Below, piece by piece: positions 5,742 through 7,851 of a stretch of DNA of 7,851 nucleotides (within the stretch, counting starts at the first letter, position 1; the number at the start of each line of letters is the position of its first letter). Origin of the DNA: Vicinamibacteria bacterium (GTDB taxonomy: Bacteria; Acidobacteriota; Vicinamibacteria; Vicinamibacterales; 2-12-FULL-66-21); NCBI GenBank assembly GCA_025937075.1, contig JAICSD010000204.1:1-7851 (forward strand), in the 5' to 3' direction. The translations under genes were made by a program, and so were the position numbers. Under the pieces are notes generated by a model. The model worked only from the letters and a program-made list of their open reading frames with translations. It ran no database searches and had not been told where the DNA came from.

Positions 5742-7463
5742 CCGCGCAATCGCATTCATCTTCTTCAGGCTCTGCTGATAGCTCAGGATCGAGTCGAGGA
5801 GGGCCTGCGCGATCTGCTGGCGGTAAGCCGGCGTCTTCAGCAGCGCGCCTTCCTGCCTGTGCGTCACGAAGGAGATCTCCGCGAGGACGCTCGGCATCGA
5901 CGCGCCGATGAGCACGACGAACGGCGCCTGCTTCACGCCGAGGTCTTTCAGCTGCCTGGTTCGGGCGCTGAGCCGCCGCACCATCGCGCGCTGCACCATC
6001 TCGGCGAAGTCGCGCGACTCGTTCACCTTGTTGTTGAGCGCAATCGCCTTCACGATGTCGGGCAGGCTGTGCATCGACTGGCCCGAGGCCGCGTTCTCGC
6101 GCGCGGCAACCGCTTCCGCCTCGGGGTTGTTCGCGAAGTTCAGGAAATAGGTCTCGATGCCTCGCGCGGACGAGCTGCGGCTCGCGTTGGCGTGAATCGA
6201 CAGAAACAGGTCCGCGCCCTCGCGGTTCGCAATCGCCGTCCGCTCCTGCAGCGGGATGAAGACGTCGCTGTCGCGCGTCATCACGACCTCGATGCCCGGC
6301 TGCTTTTCCAGCAGCTTCTGCAGGCGCTGCGCCACGTCGAGCGTCAGCTCCGATTCGACCAGGCCGTTGGCCTGCGCGCCCGGATCGTGGCCGCCATGAC
6401 CGGCGTCGATGACCACGCGCGAGACGCCCAACCCGAGCTGGCGCGACATCGAGAACTTGCCGTTCGAGTTGGCGGCCGCAGCGGCCGGGGGCGTCGCGTG
6501 GCTCGGAACGCTGCGATGCGCCGGCAGCGGCGCCTTCGCATCATCGTCGCCGCCGTCCTTCGCGCGAGCGGTCGCGCTCGATCGGGGCGCTGATGCCGCG
6601 GCAGACTCGGGCTTCTCGACGGGCGCGGAGGGCAGTGACGCCACCAGCGCCGCGGCATTCGCGGTGACGACCGGCTTCATCGCCGCGCTTCGCCGCGCGT
6701 CGACCACGAGCCGGTACGGGTTGTACAGCGCGTACACCGTGTACGCGTCGACGCCGTCCAGATCGAGCACGACACGCAGCGTGTTCTGCGGGTGGCGTCC
6801 GAGCCGGATCTCCTTCACCACATCGTCGTCGAACTTGAGCGTCGCATCCTGCAGCGCGGTCGCGGCGCGCGCCCCCTTGAAATCGAAGAACACACGCCGC
6901 GGACGGCCGATCTCCTCCTGGTGGTACGGCACCTCACCTTCGAGATCGAGCGTCACGCGGACGCCGTCCGGGAGGAGCGCCCGATGGATGTCGGTGAGCT
7001 GCACAGGCTCGCCTGCAGCGGCCGTCCGGACACCCGCGGTGGGGACGGGAGTCGGCGTCTGCGCGGCTGCGCTCTCGGCCTCGTTGTCGAGGGCCTCGCG
7101 TGCGTCGCGCGCCGCGCGCACGTGACGGCTGCTCGGATATTCGCGAATGAGCGCCGCGAACAGGCGATCGGCCGTTCGCGTATCGGCTTCGTCGTCGAAC
7201 CGCTGGGCCGCGAGCAGCGCCAGGTTGCCCGCCTGCCACAACGCATCATCCGAGTAGCCGCTCGACGGGTAGCGCCGGACGATTCGCTCGTACGATGCCA
7301 CGACACGGCGCAGATCCTGGAGCGTTGCGCCGTTCGACTCGTCGCGAATGGTGCGTTCCTGATCGAGCGCGCGCGTGTAGAGCGTGCGCGCCGTGTCCGC
7401 GGCGAATGCCGGCGCCGCGGCCGTCGCCAGGAGGACGATCAAGAGCTGAAGCTGCTGTTTCAT
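5724..7463 (-). CDS. N-acetylmuramoyl-L-alanine amidase with TPR-like, AMIN and Amidase_3 domains
   Basis: A 579-residue periplasmic zinc amidase (AmiC-like) that cuts the bond between MurNAc and the peptide stem, used for septal splitting. Signal peptide 1-21 (cut at AFA/ADT). Residues about 24-122 are helical TPR-like repeats (SYERIVRRYPSSGYSDDALWQAGNLAL; LFAALIREYPSSRHVRAA). An AMIN domain at about 153-257 normally targets peptidoglycan or the septum. A low-complexity Ala/Pro linker spans about 258-345, and Amidase_3 about 347-565. Zinc and catalytic residues are present: His356 (DAGHGG), Glu370 (GLVESEL), His424 (SIHANA) and Glu529 (VLAEISF). The 443-490 insert (EAVAARENAASG, then DIVKAIALNN) matches the place of the autoinhibitory helix in AmiB/AmiC, so an activator such as a LytM/EnvC-like protein may be needed. 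It starts 9 bases after ftsK ends, with AGGCGG overlapping the ftsK stop as RBS. Confidence 0.95.
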   Translation of the reverse strand: MKQQLQLLIVLLATAAAPAFAADTARTLYTRALDQERTIRDESNGATLQDLRRVVASYERIVRRYPSSGYSDDALWQAGNLALLAAQRFDDEADTRTADRLFAALIREYPSSRHVRAARDAREALDNEAESAAAQTPTPVPTAGVRTAAAGEPVQLTDIHRALLPDGVRVTLDLEGEVPYHQEEIGRPRRVFFDFKGARAATALQDATLKFDDDVVKEIRLGRHPQNTLRVVLDLDGVDAYTVYALYNPYRLVVDARRSAAMKPVVTANAAALVASLPSAPVEKPESAAASAPRSSATARAKDGGDDDAKAPLPAHRSVPSHATPPAAAAANSNGKFSMSRQLGLGVSRVVIDAGHGGHDPGAQANGLVESELTLDVAQRLQKLLEKQPGIEVVMTRDSDVFIPLQERTAIANREGADLFLSIHANASRSSSARGIETYFLNFANNPEAEAVAARENAASGQSMHSLPDIVKAIALNNKVNESRDFAEMVQRAMVRRLSARTRQLKDLGVKQAPFVVLIGASMPSVLAEISFVTHRQEGALLKTPAYRQQIAQALLDSILSYQQSLKKMNAIARKTSTY

Positions 7464-7472
7464 AGGTGCCGC

Positions 7473-7851
7473 CTACCGAAGCTGCGCGTCCACTTCTTCG
7501 AAGTAGTCCTTCTTCACGAGCACTTCCCGCGGTTTGCCGCCGATCGCCGCGGAGACGAGGCCGTCGGCTTCCATCATGTCGACGAGCCGTGCGGCGCGGC
7601 TGAAGCCGATCCGCAGCCGCCGCTGCAGGTACGAGATCGACGCCTGGCCGCTCTGCACGACGATGCGGGCGGCTTCGTCGTAGAGATCGTCCTTGTCCAT
7701 CTCCACGCCGCCCTCGCCGGCGGTCTTTTCCTCCGCCGTGATCGTCTCGTCGTAGGTCGGCTTGCCCTGCTTGCGCAGGAAACTCGCCAGCCGGGCGCTC
7801 TCCTGCTCCGAGATGTAGGGGCCGTGCAGACGCACCATGCGCGACGAGGCC
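7473..7851 (-). CDS. ftsK: DNA translocase FtsK, C-terminal end with gamma domain; 5' part outside the window
   Basis: FtsK/SpoIIIE is the septal hexameric ATPase that pumps the terminus region of the chromosome into daughter cells. Only the last 125 residues are here; the frame continues past base 7851, so the ATG at 7838 (within SSRMVRLHGPYIS) is internal, not a start. RLHGPYISEQE is the end of the RecA-like motor domain. After a charged linker, the winged-helix gamma domain runs from about DLYDEAARIVVQSGQASISYLQRRLRIGFSRAARLVDMMEADGLV (7689-7555) to GGKPREVLV, and reads directional DNA motifs in known members. The protein ends in EEVDAQLR, slightly past the usual end. The amidase gene follows at 9 bases, so the two are probably one transcript. 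Confidence 0.95.
   Translation of the reverse strand, partial: ASSRMVRLHGPYISEQESARLASFLRKQGKPTYDETITAEEKTAGEGGVEMDKDDLYDEAARIVVQSGQASISYLQRRLRIGFSRAARLVDMMEADGLVSAAIGGKPREVLVKKDYFEEVDAQLR

Noticed and set aside
5859..6593. 244-residue and overlapping 238-residue (6409-7125) open frames antisense to the amidase gene
   Set aside because: Compositionally biased translations with no motif, opposite a well-supported amidase gene.

Overview
The window is GC-rich, densely coded DNA of a Gram-negative-type bacterium: it carries an Omp85 outer-membrane barrel, several signal peptides and a periplasmic peptidoglycan amidase. Protein style and gene order would fit an acidobacterium such as Vicinamibacteria, but that is an inference without a database search. 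No RNA gene, mobile element, CRISPR array or long repeat is visible. The longest non-coding stretch is about 52 bases.

Left block (1-3473, + strand): the C-terminal part of an acetyl-CoA acetyltransferase (thiolase), a JAMM/MPN+ metalloprotease, an Omp85-type (BamA/TamA-like) outer-membrane protein with two POTRA-like domains, and a secreted DUF4390-like protein. The last three are almost certainly co-translated: the metalloprotease and barrel genes share a base in TAATG, and the barrel and DUF4390-like genes are 2 bases apart.

Middle block (3478-5715): a small secreted PKD-fold protein on the minus strand converges on the left block with a 4-base gap. It diverges from pepA (M17 leucyl aminopeptidase, all catalytic residues present) across 47 bases. 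A 76-residue single-pass membrane protein follows pepA. Both pepA and the small membrane gene have a -10-like hexamer (TATAAT, TAGAAT) ending exactly 8 bases before the ATG and no usable Shine-Dalgarno, which suggests leaderless or nearly leaderless mRNAs.

Right block (5724-7851, - strand): the end of ftsK (gamma winged-helix domain) runs into an N-acetylmuramoyl-L-alanine amidase with TPR-like, AMIN and Amidase_3 parts, 9 bases apart. This links chromosome segregation at the septum to daughter-cell separation.

Both convergent gene ends (3473/3478 and 5715/5724) are bridged by an imperfect hairpin that contains both stop codons, which may be compact shared terminators. I see no clearly new multi-gene system. 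The best leads are the promoter/start-codon spacing, the VHGY variant of the Omp85 lid-loop motif, and the Omp85-DUF4390 pair.
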